From Flavobacterium sp. (lineage in GTDB: Bacteria; Bacteroidota; Bacteroidia; Flavobacteriales; Flavobacteriaceae), in the NCBI RefSeq assembly GCF_017744675.1, contig NZ_JAGIAV010000006.1:392763-456762 (forward strand): 64,000 bases of DNA, given 5' to 3'. Positions 28,451-37,322 of this stretch are shown here, one piece after another. The notes below the pieces were generated by a model. It did not search any database. It worked only from the letters and a program-made list of their open reading frames with translations, and was not told the DNA's origin. Within the stretch, counting starts at the first letter, position 1. Each line of letters starts with the position of its first letter. The translations under genes were made by a program, and so were the position numbers.

Positions 28451-30847
28451 TTAAAATTTATTTAAGGTATAGTTGAGTTTTAAATAAAAGGCTCTTCCCG
28501 GTTTTTGGGCAGCAAAATTGTCGTAAACCTGTTCGTCAAACACATTTCGCGTATCAAAACTTACTGTGAATTGCTTGTTCGGAAAAACATAGCTTAGACC
28601 TAAATCTTGAGGAAATTGTGCTGTAGTTCTATCCGTTTCCAACCATGAAGTGTAAAACGGCGCTACATAACCGCAGTAGTAATACAGATTGAGTTCTGAT
28701 TTACTCTGAATAACATTTCTAAAATTATACTGAAGATTAGCGTTTAAATTAAAGAAGGGCTCGTTTGGAAGCTGTTTGTTGTAATTTGGAAGAACGTTTC
28801 CGTTTTTATCGTATTTGTCTTTAAACAGGGAATTGAATTTGGAAAGATTCATACCAGCAAAAAAGCGATTGTGATAAGAATATTGAAAGGATGCTTCAAA
28901 CCCAACAGATTGTACTTTTCCTAAATTGACAAATGGAGAAGCTTGAATGGCTTCATTGACGCGATCACTAATCTGGCGAACAATTTTATCTTCGGTATTT
29001 CTCCAAAAAGCATTTCCTGAAACCGTAAGTTTATGATTATTCATTTCGTACGGACTAAAGCGAAGACCTGCATTAAAATTATTGCTCTGCTCTGGTTTTA
29101 GTCCAGAATTGCTAATGATATTTTCTCCAGGATTGCCAAATATTTCATTTTCTGAAGGAAGTCTAATTGCTTTTTCCGCAGAAGCCATTACCATCACTTT
29201 TGGAAGAATAGAATAGGAGGTTGCCATTCCGTAACCATTGTAATTTGTTCTTTTAGAAGTAACAACTTCTTTTACGACATTCTGACCATTTTCGGTTGTA
29301 ACCTGCGGATCTCTTTGCTCATTTTTCATGTTGTAATTTTTGAGAAAAAGATTCGCTCTCAATCGAGATTGAAACGCAGTCATTTCGTAAGCGAATGAAG
29401 AAACCGTTTTGGCTAAATCTCTCGTAATGATGAAATTTCGTGTAATTTCGGGCTGCATTTCATCATAATCATTTCGGTCAAGAATATACGTCATAACATT
29501 CACAAGCACTTTATGATTCTCCGTAATCGAATAGCTAAGACCCGCTCGAGTATTAAAAATATCAGATTTCATATGATTAACCGTTGGCGCGCCTTGTTGT
29601 GCTCCCGTATTCGTCAAAATAGGTTGACCATAAAGGCCAAGGGCTTTTTCGCCGTTCCAATTGTAATTCCACTTTACTGTGTCATTAATCACATCGTTTC
29701 TATGGCTGTAAACAGAAATAAGAGAGAAATCTAGATTCTTAATTAGAAAGTTTCTTTTGCTGTAATTCAGACTAAAGACATTTGCTGCAGATTCGCTAAA
29801 ACGACCTTTATAAGGTTTTGTCATGTATTGTCCGTGCTGAATCTGATTGTAATCTTGAGAACCATTGTAGCTGATAAGAAGATTATCTGCCCAATCGACA
29901 TTAGTAAAACCAGCTTCTAATCTTCCTCCAAAAGAACGGTACATGCTTTCAAATCGCTTGGCGCGAATGTATTCGTAACGTCCGTTTGGTGCGATATTGT
30001 AAACCCATTTTCCCCAAACTTCATAGTCATTGTCAGAGTAATTCTGAAAAGCATTGGCCTTTACTGTAAATCCGTTTTTGTCTCTAAAAGAAGCATTTAC
30101 GTTAGATTGAACGGTATTAAAAGAACCGTACGAAACAGAAGCATTTAAACTATTTTTAGCCCCTTTTTTCAAAACCACATTAATAGCGCCTCCAAGCGAA
30201 TCATCGGCTAAATAAGCAGGTACAACGCCTTTAAAAACTTCAATTCGTTCAATCAAAGCTGGCGGAATACTATTTAGACTGAAAGATGCGCCATAAGTCT
30301 GGATTGGAACTCCATCGATGAAAATTCGAATAGCATTTCCAGACATTCCGTTGATATTGTACGTAACCGCAGAACCCAAACCTCCATTTTGCCTGATTCT
30401 AACACCACCTGAACGATCCAGTAAATCATTGGTTTGCAAATTTCTTTTTGCAGCTTCTTGCGTTTCGATTACATTAACTGCAAAGCCTTTTTCTATAATG
30501 TCTTTTTTGAAGCTTTTTTTCTCAATTTTTACTTCTTTAAGCGCTTTCGGATCTGTTATTTTTTCTAATGCAATATTGATTTGATGCAATGGTCGATTAA
30601 CCGAGATATGTATGGTTTTCGGTTTAGCTTCCATAGAAGAGACTTCCAAATTGTAACTTCCATAAGCCAAACCTTTTATTTCAAACTGACCATCGTTATC
30701 GACTACCACAAACTTCTTTGTTCCTGTAATTTGAACAGATGCCCCAAAAGCAGTTTCGTTATTGGCAAAATAGATTTTTCCTGTAATTTTTCCGGTTTGT
30801 GACCAAGCTAAAATAGTAAATAAGAATAGAAGTAAAGTTGTTCTCAT
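28451..30847 (-). CDS. TonB-dependent receptor, siderophore/iron type
   Basis: The 798-residue outer-membrane protein has a signal peptide (cleavage near LAWSQ), a CarboxypepD-like domain (GKITGKIYFANNETAFGASV), a plug domain (NDLLDRSGGVRIRQNGGLGS, VFKGVVPAYLADDSLGGAIN) and a 22-strand type barrel ending in LNYTLNKF. It is shorter than SusC proteins and lacks a SusD partner, which points to a siderophore, haem or cobalamin-type receptor. It lies with DUF4374 and near a PepSY reductase, all commonly iron-linked. A Fur-like palindrome sits upstream of the start. The ligand is not identifiable from sequence. Confidence 0.92.
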   Translation of the reverse strand: MRTTLLLFLFTILAWSQTGKITGKIYFANNETAFGASVQITGTKKFVVVDNDGQFEIKGLAYGSYNLEVSSMEAKPKTIHISVNRPLHQINIALEKITDPKALKEVKIEKKSFKKDIIEKGFAVNVIETQEAAKRNLQTNDLLDRSGGVRIRQNGGLGSAVTYNINGMSGNAIRIFIDGVPIQTYGASFSLNSIPPALIERIEVFKGVVPAYLADDSLGGAINVVLKKGAKNSLNASVSYGSFNTVQSNVNASFRDKNGFTVKANAFQNYSDNDYEVWGKWVYNIAPNGRYEYIRAKRFESMYRSFGGRLEAGFTNVDWADNLLISYNGSQDYNQIQHGQYMTKPYKGRFSESAANVFSLNYSKRNFLIKNLDFSLISVYSHRNDVINDTVKWNYNWNGEKALGLYGQPILTNTGAQQGAPTVNHMKSDIFNTRAGLSYSITENHKVLVNVMTYILDRNDYDEMQPEITRNFIITRDLAKTVSSFAYEMTAFQSRLRANLFLKNYNMKNEQRDPQVTTENGQNVVKEVVTSKRTNYNGYGMATSYSILPKVMVMASAEKAIRLPSENEIFGNPGENIISNSGLKPEQSNNFNAGLRFSPYEMNNHKLTVSGNAFWRNTEDKIVRQISDRVNEAIQASPFVNLGKVQSVGFEASFQYSYHNRFFAGMNLSKFNSLFKDKYDKNGNVLPNYNKQLPNEPFFNLNANLQYNFRNVIQSKSELNLYYYCGYVAPFYTSWLETDRTTAQFPQDLGLSYVFPNKQFTVSFDTRNVFDEQVYDNFAAQKPGRAFYLKLNYTLNKF

Positions 30848-30872
30848 ATTGAGTCTGCAAATAAAAGTGATG

Positions 30873-30906
30873 CAAACTTATGCGATAATTTAAATTTAAT
30901 CTAAAT
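30873..30906 (-). promoter_or_regulatory. Promoter element and Fur-like box of the TonB receptor
   Basis: On the minus strand TAAGTTTG (30880-30873) fits the TAnnTTTG element. Immediately upstream at 30888-30906 is the AT palindrome ATTTAGAT-TAA-ATTTAAAT (minus strand, one mismatch between arms), which resembles the box at 36923-36937. No TTG is present at the expected upstream distance, so this is a candidate only. Confidence 0.4.
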
Positions 30907-31092
30907 AAAGTAATTAGAAGATTATTAGAATTGCAAGGTTGATTCTAATGTTATTTTAATGTTAGATGTGAAGATGTAAAATGTAAAATGTGGATTAGTG
31001 ATGTTTTCCTGAGTGAAGTCTAAGGATATGCACAATGTATTTTTTTATGGAAATGAAACAATCTCGCAAAGTCGCAAGGTCGCAAAGTTTTT

Positions 31093-31130
31093 TCTAAATA
31101 ACCTCCAGCTTTAGCTGGAGGTTATTTAGA
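31093..31130. repeat. Perfect 18-bp-arm palindrome
   Basis: TCTAAATAACCTCCAGCT (31093-31110) is followed by TT and its exact reverse complement (31113-31130). It is non-coding, in the 596-bp gap between the TonB receptor and apbE. It resembles dispersed flavobacterial intergenic palindromes. Confidence 0.8.
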
Positions 31131-31168
31131 AGCAATAAAAAAGGCTTTAGCCAAATCTTTCCAGCTTT

Positions 31169-31274
31169 TTTGTCATTTCGACGAAAGGAGAAATCACACA
31201 AGCAATTCCGCTTGGTATATCGCCAATCTTTGTCGAATTACTAGTGTGATTTCTCCTTTCGTCGAAATGACAAA
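31169..31274. repeat. Perfect 31-bp inverted repeat with 44-nt spacer
   Basis: The left arm 31169-31199 (core GACGAAAGGAGAAATCAC) and right arm 31244-31274 are exact reverse complements. The internal sequence contains AAGCAATTCCGCTTGG. Related degenerate arms occur near 2818 and 40437. No transposase is present, so it is a non-autonomous dispersed repeat of the kind seen between flavobacterial genes. The rest of the gap 30907-31443 also holds a short CCCGATTGCTATCGGG hairpin at about 31327 and no gene. Confidence 0.85.
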
Positions 31275-31443
31275 CTTTATGATAAAAACTTCAAGTAAAA
31301 TAAAATAAAACTTTGCGTCTCAGCTCCCGATTGCTATCGGGATTGCGAGATTAAAACATTCACTTTGCGCAGTCGCTCAGGAAGACAAAGAAAAGCACAA
31401 TTCAGCACTGACATTTGACATCTCACATTTGACATCTTACAAT

Positions 31444-32436
31444 TTACAATTTATAAGCGAAGTTCGTAGACTTAATAATCTTCCCTGTATCTGTAATCAT
31501 TACACAACTGTAATCAGGGAATTTCTGAAGTAAAAGCAAACCTTCTTTTTGCCCTAAAACCATCATCGAAGTGCTTAAGCCATTTGCGGTTTCTGCATTC
31601 GGACCAAAAACCGTTACGCTGCATAAACCAGTTGCAGGATAACCAGTTGCAGGATTTATAATGTGGGAATAACGCTTTCCGTTAAAAACAACAAACTTTT
31701 CATAACTGCCAGAAGTAGTGACAGCACCTTCTTTTAGCGGAATAGCAGCTAAAATCTTCTCCGGTTTAAACGGATTCGTAATTCCGATTTTCCAATCTTT
31801 TCCGTTGGGTTGTTTTCCCCAAGTGCTCATGTCTCCAGAACCGTTAATAATTCCAGCTTGAACACCTTTTGCAATCATCATGGTACGACATTTATCGGTT
31901 GCGTAGCCTTCGCCTAAAGCACCAAAACCAATTTTCATTCCTTTTAATTTCAAGAAAATAGTCGATTCTAGACTATCTAAAATGATGTTTTTATAACCCA
32001 CTTTCTCTACCGATTTTTTTATAGCTTCTGCTGAAGGCATTTCGGTCATCGAACCATCAAATTTCCATACGCGATCTAAAGCAGCAAAACTCACGTCAAA
32101 TCCGCCATTGGTTATTTCAGAAAGTTTAATGGCTCTTTGCGCCAGTTCAAAAACTTCACGATCTACTTTTATGGGTTTAATACCCGCATTTTGATTGACT
32201 TCAGAAACTTGAGAATCGGGTTTCCAATCGGAAATTAAATTTTCAATTCGAGTGATTTCGCCAATTACAATATCAATATTTTGTTCTGCCGAAAGCGAAT
32301 CTTTATCGACAATGCTAATATCAAAACGTCCGCCCATAAGCAAAGTCGTTCTTTTTCGTAATACTTGCGAATGTGCAGATAAACAACAAGTAATTACAAA
32401 AAAGAATAAAATTTTATGGGAGAACATTTTACGCAT
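31444..32436 (-). CDS. apbE: FAD:protein FMN transferase
   Basis: This 330-residue secreted protein (signal peptide ending near LSAHS) covalently attaches FMN from FAD to Thr/Ser of extracytoplasmic proteins. Family motifs are LLMGGRFDI, NGGFDVSFAALDRVW, KIGFGALGEGYATDKC, GIINGSGDMSTWG and SHIINPATGYPA near the magnesium site. It is the last gene of the ankyrin-DUF2271-PepSY-apbE unit. The DUF2271 neighbour has a TGAS motif that could be its target. The 112-bp gap upstream has no obvious promoter, supporting co-transcription. Confidence 0.94.
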   Translation of the reverse strand: MRKMFSHKILFFFVITCCLSAHSQVLRKRTTLLMGGRFDISIVDKDSLSAEQNIDIVIGEITRIENLISDWKPDSQVSEVNQNAGIKPIKVDREVFELAQRAIKLSEITNGGFDVSFAALDRVWKFDGSMTEMPSAEAIKKSVEKVGYKNIILDSLESTIFLKLKGMKIGFGALGEGYATDKCRTMMIAKGVQAGIINGSGDMSTWGKQPNGKDWKIGITNPFKPEKILAAIPLKEGAVTTSGSYEKFVVFNGKRYSHIINPATGYPATGLCSVTVFGPNAETANGLSTSMMVLGQKEGLLLLQKFPDYSCVMITDTGKIIKSTNFAYKL

Positions 32437-32548
32437 AAAAAGGTTTTAGTTTAGCTCCAGCGGAGCGAATATTTATAGATAATTGTTAGTAGAGATTTTA
32501 AAGCTCCAAGGAGTGACATTTCAACCATCAACCATCAACAATTCATAA

Positions 32549-34732
32549 TTAATAGCAGTCCGTTAAAAATTGTTTATTGGCTTTGTATTCTTCAAGTGTT
32601 TTTAATCCTTTTGATACACACAATTCGCTTAAAACAGCTTCGACATCTTTCTGCATGGCAAGCGAACCGCAAATCATAATAACACCGCCTTTTTTCAATA
32701 AATTAGTAAAGAACGAGGAATCTCTTTTAATCAAATCCATTACATAAATGTGTTCGGCTTCGCGAGATAAAGCGACATGAAAATTATCCAGATGTTCTTT
32801 CTGCATCATGATTGCAGCAAACTTTTTGTAAGCCATTAAAGTTGGTGTTTCCATTCTAAATCCGCTATAGAGATGAAGTTCCTGTTTGGCTTTGTTTTGT
32901 TCAATCATTCCTAAGAAAGGAGCAATCCCTGTTCCGTTAGAAACAAAAGCTACTTTTTGCGCTTTCTTTGGAAGATGGAAAGCGGGATTTTTTACAATCT
33001 GTGCTTTTACGATATTTCCTGGTTCCAAAGCATTCAAAAAGCCAGAACCCAATCCGTTGGGATGAAGTTTTACCACTAACTGAATGTTTCCAGAATGATT
33101 TCCGATAGAGTAGAGGCGTTCTCTAGAATCATTAGCAGGATAAATTGCCAATAAGTCGCCAGAACTAAATTTTGCTCTTGAACTAGCTCTTAAAGTCAGT
33201 ATAAAAGTATGTTCGGTTTCAGAAATTGGCGTTTTATCCAAAACCATTAATTTTTGCAAGCCTTTTGGAACGTGATTGTATAATGATGGAGTTGTCGCCA
33301 AAGGAATTCCCGTTTTTTCGCTCCATAATTTTACCCATTCTACAAATTCAACAGCCGATTTATCGTTTACAGTCTGTAGATTTAAATAACGGTCTGCCCA
33401 TTTTTGCTTTCCTAAAAGCTGATCGATTTCAATAGCAAACTGGCAAAAGTCGGGATACGATTTAGAACCAAAACCAACTACAGAAAAATGAATGCTTTGT
33501 TCTTGATTTTGTTTTTCTAACAAAGCTTTAAATTGCGTTCCGTTAGAAGGCGCGTCTCCCAAACCATGAGTCGACGTAAAAACGATAATGTGTTCGGCTT
33601 TTGGATAAGTGGCATATTTATTCAACTCGCTCACAAAAACTTTTTGTCCGTGATTAATCAATTGTTTCTGAATGGAATTGGCAAATCGGAAAGTGCTTCC
33701 ATTTTCAGAACCGACTAAAAGGATAAAAGTACTTTCGCTAGCCTTAAATTTATTTTTAATTCGACTAGATCTTCTTTTTAAAGTAATTGCAAAACCAGAA
33801 TAAATAAAGAATAAAATATTAAGGCACGCAATAGCCAAAATAACCGCCCAGATTCCGTTAATTCTTCCTGTATGAAGATCAAGGCTTAATGCCGCAAATT
33901 GAGCTGTCATTGGCGAAAGCTTTTCAGAAATTACAGTTCCTGTAACCTGATTTACTTCAACTTCTCTGTCTTTCAGTTCAATGATATAATATTCTTCTGG
34001 ATCGTCTGTAAAAGGAAATTCGATTTTCTTTACATCAGACAATAAAGTGGTATTGAAAATTGAAGTTGTTTTCGCTTTATCTGAAAGTTCAGTTTTTACA
34101 GGTTTTGCTTTTTCTTCGCCCATAAAAAAGTTGAATCTTTCTAGCGATAAATAAGTTCCTGTAAGCGAAATAATCAAAATCGGAATCAAAGCCAATCTTC
34201 CTAAAAGAACATGATAATATTGTGCAAAGTATTCTTTGATTATTTTAGAAAAGAAATTTCGGATCCCGCGCTGTCTTTTTAAAACCAGCACAAAACCCGA
34301 AATGGATATTAGCAGTAAGCAAAAAGAAATTACACCTACAAAAAAACGTCCCGCTTCATGAAGAAATAGCGAACGGTGCAAACTCGTAATCCAGTTGATG
34401 AATTCAGATTTTTTTGCAGGAGTTCCTAATACTTTTCCAGTTTTTGGATCAATGTATGCTTTAACATCATTTCCTTCTGCATCAATGGCTTGAAGCGTTA
34501 CAAACTGATTGTAATCGACACTTAATTCTGTAATTTCAGAATACTGTTTCTTTAAAATTGGCAGGGTTTCGCCTAGAGTTATTTTATTAAAATCTTCTGC
34601 TTTGTAAGGAAGTGTTTTTTCCTGAACTGCATCGACTGCCAGAATGATTCCTGTTACCGAAGCCAAAAGCAAAAAAATAGAAGAAAATAAGGCTAGAGCC
34701 AAGTGCGCGTAACGCCAAAAAGAAAGAGTCAT
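32549..34732 (-). CDS. PepSY-TM / flavodoxin / FNR-type fused membrane reductase
   Basis: The 727-residue fusion starts with a membrane region of PepSY-TM type (MTLSFWRYAHLALALFSSIF and three further hydrophobic helices up to about residue 320). Periplasmic PepSY loops contain AYIDPKTGKVLG and REVEVNQVTGTVIS. A flavodoxin domain follows (ILLVGSENGSTFRFANS, about 335-475), then a ferredoxin-reductase-like FAD/NADPH domain (ERLYSIGNHSG, VSNGTGIAPFLGMIEQ, MICGSLAMQKDVEAVL). It should carry electrons from cytosolic NADPH through FAD and FMN across the membrane. With the DUF2271 protein 27 bp upstream and ApbE downstream, a periplasmic ferric-siderophore reductase is the best inference. Confidence 0.92.
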   Translation of the reverse strand: MTLSFWRYAHLALALFSSIFLLLASVTGIILAVDAVQEKTLPYKAEDFNKITLGETLPILKKQYSEITELSVDYNQFVTLQAIDAEGNDVKAYIDPKTGKVLGTPAKKSEFINWITSLHRSLFLHEAGRFFVGVISFCLLLISISGFVLVLKRQRGIRNFFSKIIKEYFAQYYHVLLGRLALIPILIISLTGTYLSLERFNFFMGEEKAKPVKTELSDKAKTTSIFNTTLLSDVKKIEFPFTDDPEEYYIIELKDREVEVNQVTGTVISEKLSPMTAQFAALSLDLHTGRINGIWAVILAIACLNILFFIYSGFAITLKRRSSRIKNKFKASESTFILLVGSENGSTFRFANSIQKQLINHGQKVFVSELNKYATYPKAEHIIVFTSTHGLGDAPSNGTQFKALLEKQNQEQSIHFSVVGFGSKSYPDFCQFAIEIDQLLGKQKWADRYLNLQTVNDKSAVEFVEWVKLWSEKTGIPLATTPSLYNHVPKGLQKLMVLDKTPISETEHTFILTLRASSRAKFSSGDLLAIYPANDSRERLYSIGNHSGNIQLVVKLHPNGLGSGFLNALEPGNIVKAQIVKNPAFHLPKKAQKVAFVSNGTGIAPFLGMIEQNKAKQELHLYSGFRMETPTLMAYKKFAAIMMQKEHLDNFHVALSREAEHIYVMDLIKRDSSFFTNLLKKGGVIMICGSLAMQKDVEAVLSELCVSKGLKTLEEYKANKQFLTDCY

Positions 34733-34759
34733 TGAGTGTATTCTAGAAATGGAATCGTA

Positions 34760-35245
34760 TTATATTTTATTTAATCTTACGTATTTGATGTAGCCTTTGC
34801 CATCTGTTTTTGCTGCAAGACCTTCAGTAGTAAGCGGCACTTCAAGATCGCTTACATAATATTTCTGATCTTCTACAGCAGACTCAAAGCGTAATTTGTA
34901 GCCTTTATTAATTTTTGAATTATCAATTTCGATAGTAGTTACGCTACGATCACCGCCTGTTATAGAAGCACCAGTTTTAGCGCTAATATCATCAGATTTT
35001 TGAGCAGCATGAAATTTATTCCATTCTTTTAAAGATTTGTACCATTTTTTATCATCGCCCATTACGTAAAGTGTTTTTTCGTACTCGCCAGCTGAGTTAA
35101 CCAGAGAAACTACGATATAAGCGCCTTCTCCCATATAATTGTTCATTTGCAGCATAATCTTGTATTTGCTTGATTGCGCCTGTGATTGGAAAGAAACTAA
35201 AAAGATAAAAGCGCTTGTAAGAGCAATTTTTAATATTGATTTCAT
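34760..35245 (-). CDS. DUF2271-family periplasmic protein with a flavinylation-like motif
   Basis: The 161-residue protein has a signal peptide ending near SQAQ and a compact beta-rich body (KIMLQMNNYMGEGAYIVVSL, KTLYVMGDDKKWYKSL). This fits DUF2271. Residues 85-97 read DDISAKTGASITG; the TGAS at 91-94 resembles the D-x2-S/T-G-A-T/S flavinylation motif of NqrC and FMN-binding proteins, so Ser94 could carry covalent FMN added by the neighbouring ApbE. It is 27 bp before the PepSY reductase. I infer a periplasmic flavin electron carrier; the attachment is not proven by sequence. Confidence 0.85.
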   Translation of the reverse strand: MKSILKIALTSAFIFLVSFQSQAQSSKYKIMLQMNNYMGEGAYIVVSLVNSAGEYEKTLYVMGDDKKWYKSLKEWNKFHAAQKSDDISAKTGASITGGDRSVTTIEIDNSKINKGYKLRFESAVEDQKYYVSDLEVPLTTEGLAAKTDGKGYIKYVRLNKI

Positions 35246-35284
35246 TTGAAATTATGTATTTGTGTGGATTTGTAACTTAAATTC

Positions 35285-35349
35285 CAATATTCAAATTTCA
35301 AATTCCAAATCCCAAAAATAGAGTTTGGAATTTGGAATTTCAAATATTG
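35285..35349. repeat. Imperfect 25-bp inverted repeat
   Basis: Left arm CAATATTCAAATTTCAAATT... (35285-35309) and right arm (35324-35349) pair with a few mismatches. Similar AATTCCAAATTCCAA text occurs at 43585-43612. It sits between the ankyrin and DUF2271 genes and might act as an attenuator or processing site. Confidence 0.55.
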
Positions 35350-35365
35350 ATTATTAATTAATTGT

Positions 35366-36856
35366 TTATTTTAAGAATTCAACAGAAACGTTGTTTTTGG
35401 TAAGAAGCTCGTTTTCTTTTGCTAAAGCATAAGCCGTTTCGTCAAACTCTGTACTGATATCTTTTTTAGCTCCGGCAGAAACTAGATATTTTAAAATAGA
35501 ATCGTCTTTAGAAGTCATTGCCGCTCTGTGTAAAGCGGTTAAACCATCTTTATTTTTTGCATTGATATCTACTTTTAAATCAGTGATTTTTTTAAGAAGA
35601 GCGACATCATTTTTAGTAATAGCTAAATGATATAGAGTGTTTCCGTCTTTTTGAGGAGCAGCCAAGTTTAATCCTTTTTCCTGAAGCAATTTGGCTTTAG
35701 CATCAAAAGGATCTGTTGTCGCTTTTTCTCTTCCTGCAGGACGATAAGATTGTACAAGATAAACGCCCAAATTATTTCCGTCTTTGTCTTTTACGTTTAC
35801 ATCTGCACCTTTAGTTAAAAGTAAATTTACAGCTTCTGGAGTTCCATTCCTAACGGCAAAAGTCAAGGCAGATTCTCCTTTTAAATTTTGAGCATTTATG
35901 TTTTTTACAGAAGGAAGAAACAACTCTAAAGCTATAGTTTCTCTAGCTCCAGCTGCTGCCATAATTGGCGTGTTGCCTTCTTTATCGGCTTTGTTTACAT
36001 CAACACCTTTCTCTAAGAAATATTTAATGATTTCTGTCTGATTTGGTTTTCCAGCCAAAAAGTGAAACACATTTTGTCCAGCTTTGTTTTGAGATGTTGC
36101 TTTAATTTTTATTTCTTCAACCAGATATTTATAAGTTTCTAAAGTGTTGCTTTCTCTACGGCTTCCTTGCGCCGCAAATAAAAGTGCATCGCTAGTTGGT
36201 TTAACTCCCTTTTCTAAAAGCTTTTTCAAAAGAGCAATATTTCCAGATCTTGCAGCATAAGTAAAAGCCGTGTTTCCGTCATTATCAACATCTTTTAAAG
36301 ACATTCCCTTCGTAGAAAAATAGTCAGCAGCTTTTAATTCTTTGTCTGAAGCAATAGCTAAAAGTAAAAGAGTGGCACCGTTGGCATATTTTTTTTTCGG
36401 ATTAAGTCCAGCTTTAAAAAAAGCATCGTACATCGCTGCATCTGACTGGCCGCTTGAAGCAGCAAAATCAGCAGGAGCAGTTCCGTGGCTGTCTTCATAA
36501 TTTACATCAGAACCTTTAGCAATTAAATATTGTACCAATTCAGTATTGCCTCTGTAAGCCGCCCAGTGCAAATAGATTCGATTATCGTGAGTTAACTTTG
36601 TAACTGAATTTCCAGGCTGTTCTACTAAAAATTTAATTGTAGCAAACGGAGCATCATTGTTAATGGCTAATGTTGTAACGTCAAATGCGTTTGCATTAGC
36701 TTCTGCAGGATTGTTTCCTTTAGCAATTTCTGCCTGAACCGTTTCAACAGTTGGAGAAGTTTTCCAGAATGCAGCATCTAACAAAGCGTTTTTTTGCTGA
36801 GCACTTACAAATAAAGTAGCAGCAAATGCAAAAGAAACGAAAAGATTCTTTTTCAT
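35366..36856 (-). CDS. Secreted ankyrin-repeat protein
   Basis: The 496-residue protein starts at MKKNLFVSFAFAATLFVSAQ (36856), a normal Sec signal; a longer frame from 36889 would bury it. About a dozen ankyrin repeats follow, recognisable from RIYLHWAAYRGNTELVQYLI, GNTAFTYAARSGNIALLKKL, GESALTFAVRNGTPEAVNLL and GLTALHRAAMTSKDDSILKY. Ankyrin stacks mediate protein binding; they are unusual in exported bacterial proteins of redox operons. It is the first gene of the flavin/ferric-reductase unit and has the operon promoter. Its partner is unknown; a periplasmic scaffold for the electron-transfer proteins is a guess. Confidence 0.9.
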   Translation of the reverse strand: MKKNLFVSFAFAATLFVSAQQKNALLDAAFWKTSPTVETVQAEIAKGNNPAEANANAFDVTTLAINNDAPFATIKFLVEQPGNSVTKLTHDNRIYLHWAAYRGNTELVQYLIAKGSDVNYEDSHGTAPADFAASSGQSDAAMYDAFFKAGLNPKKKYANGATLLLLAIASDKELKAADYFSTKGMSLKDVDNDGNTAFTYAARSGNIALLKKLLEKGVKPTSDALLFAAQGSRRESNTLETYKYLVEEIKIKATSQNKAGQNVFHFLAGKPNQTEIIKYFLEKGVDVNKADKEGNTPIMAAAGARETIALELFLPSVKNINAQNLKGESALTFAVRNGTPEAVNLLLTKGADVNVKDKDGNNLGVYLVQSYRPAGREKATTDPFDAKAKLLQEKGLNLAAPQKDGNTLYHLAITKNDVALLKKITDLKVDINAKNKDGLTALHRAAMTSKDDSILKYLVSAGAKKDISTEFDETAYALAKENELLTKNNVSVEFLK

Positions 36857-36922
36857 ATTTCGATAATTTATGGTTATTGAATTGTACAAGATTTAATTTG
36901 TGTTTTTGGGAATATTTTACTC

Positions 36923-36978
36923 TATTTAGAATAAATAAAAATAAAAGCAAATGTAAAAATTAATATTCTTAAACCAAG
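36923..36978 (-). promoter_or_regulatory. Operon promoter with Fur-like palindrome
   Basis: Minus strand: TTG at 36978-36976, 20 nt, then TACATTTG at 36955-36948, an exact flavobacterial promoter. The 15-bp palindrome TATTTA-GAA-TAAATA (36923-36937) lies where transcription should begin, 67 bp before the ankyrin start. Iron-dependent repression by Fur is inferred. Confidence 0.6.
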
Positions 36979-37322
36979 AACAATTTGCTTTAAAAAGACA
37001 TTTTGATGAAGTTTTTCTGAAAATTAAGACTTGCTTAGGTACTTTTTAATATTGTTTTAATCTGTCATTAAGGTCAATTTTAGATTGGCTTTGTCTTTTC
37101 TTTAACTGCTTTAGACGGAAGTCTTGTATTTTGAAACAAACGATGCTTTTTGCGCCAATTTTTCCAGAGTTAGGAGTGTTTTTAAAATCTCATTTTATTT
37201 AAATGTCTGTATTTAAGAGTTTTATGTTTTTAAATGACGCGAAATTATTTAGAACAATTATTAATAGCTAGCGTTTTTTCATCCAAAGATTGCTCTTCAA
37301 ATTTCACTTTTAGCAAATTAGA

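Noticed and set aside
31093..31274. CRISPR array or insertion sequence
   Set aside because: Only paired inverted arms are present, no regular direct repeats with spacers and no transposase frame.
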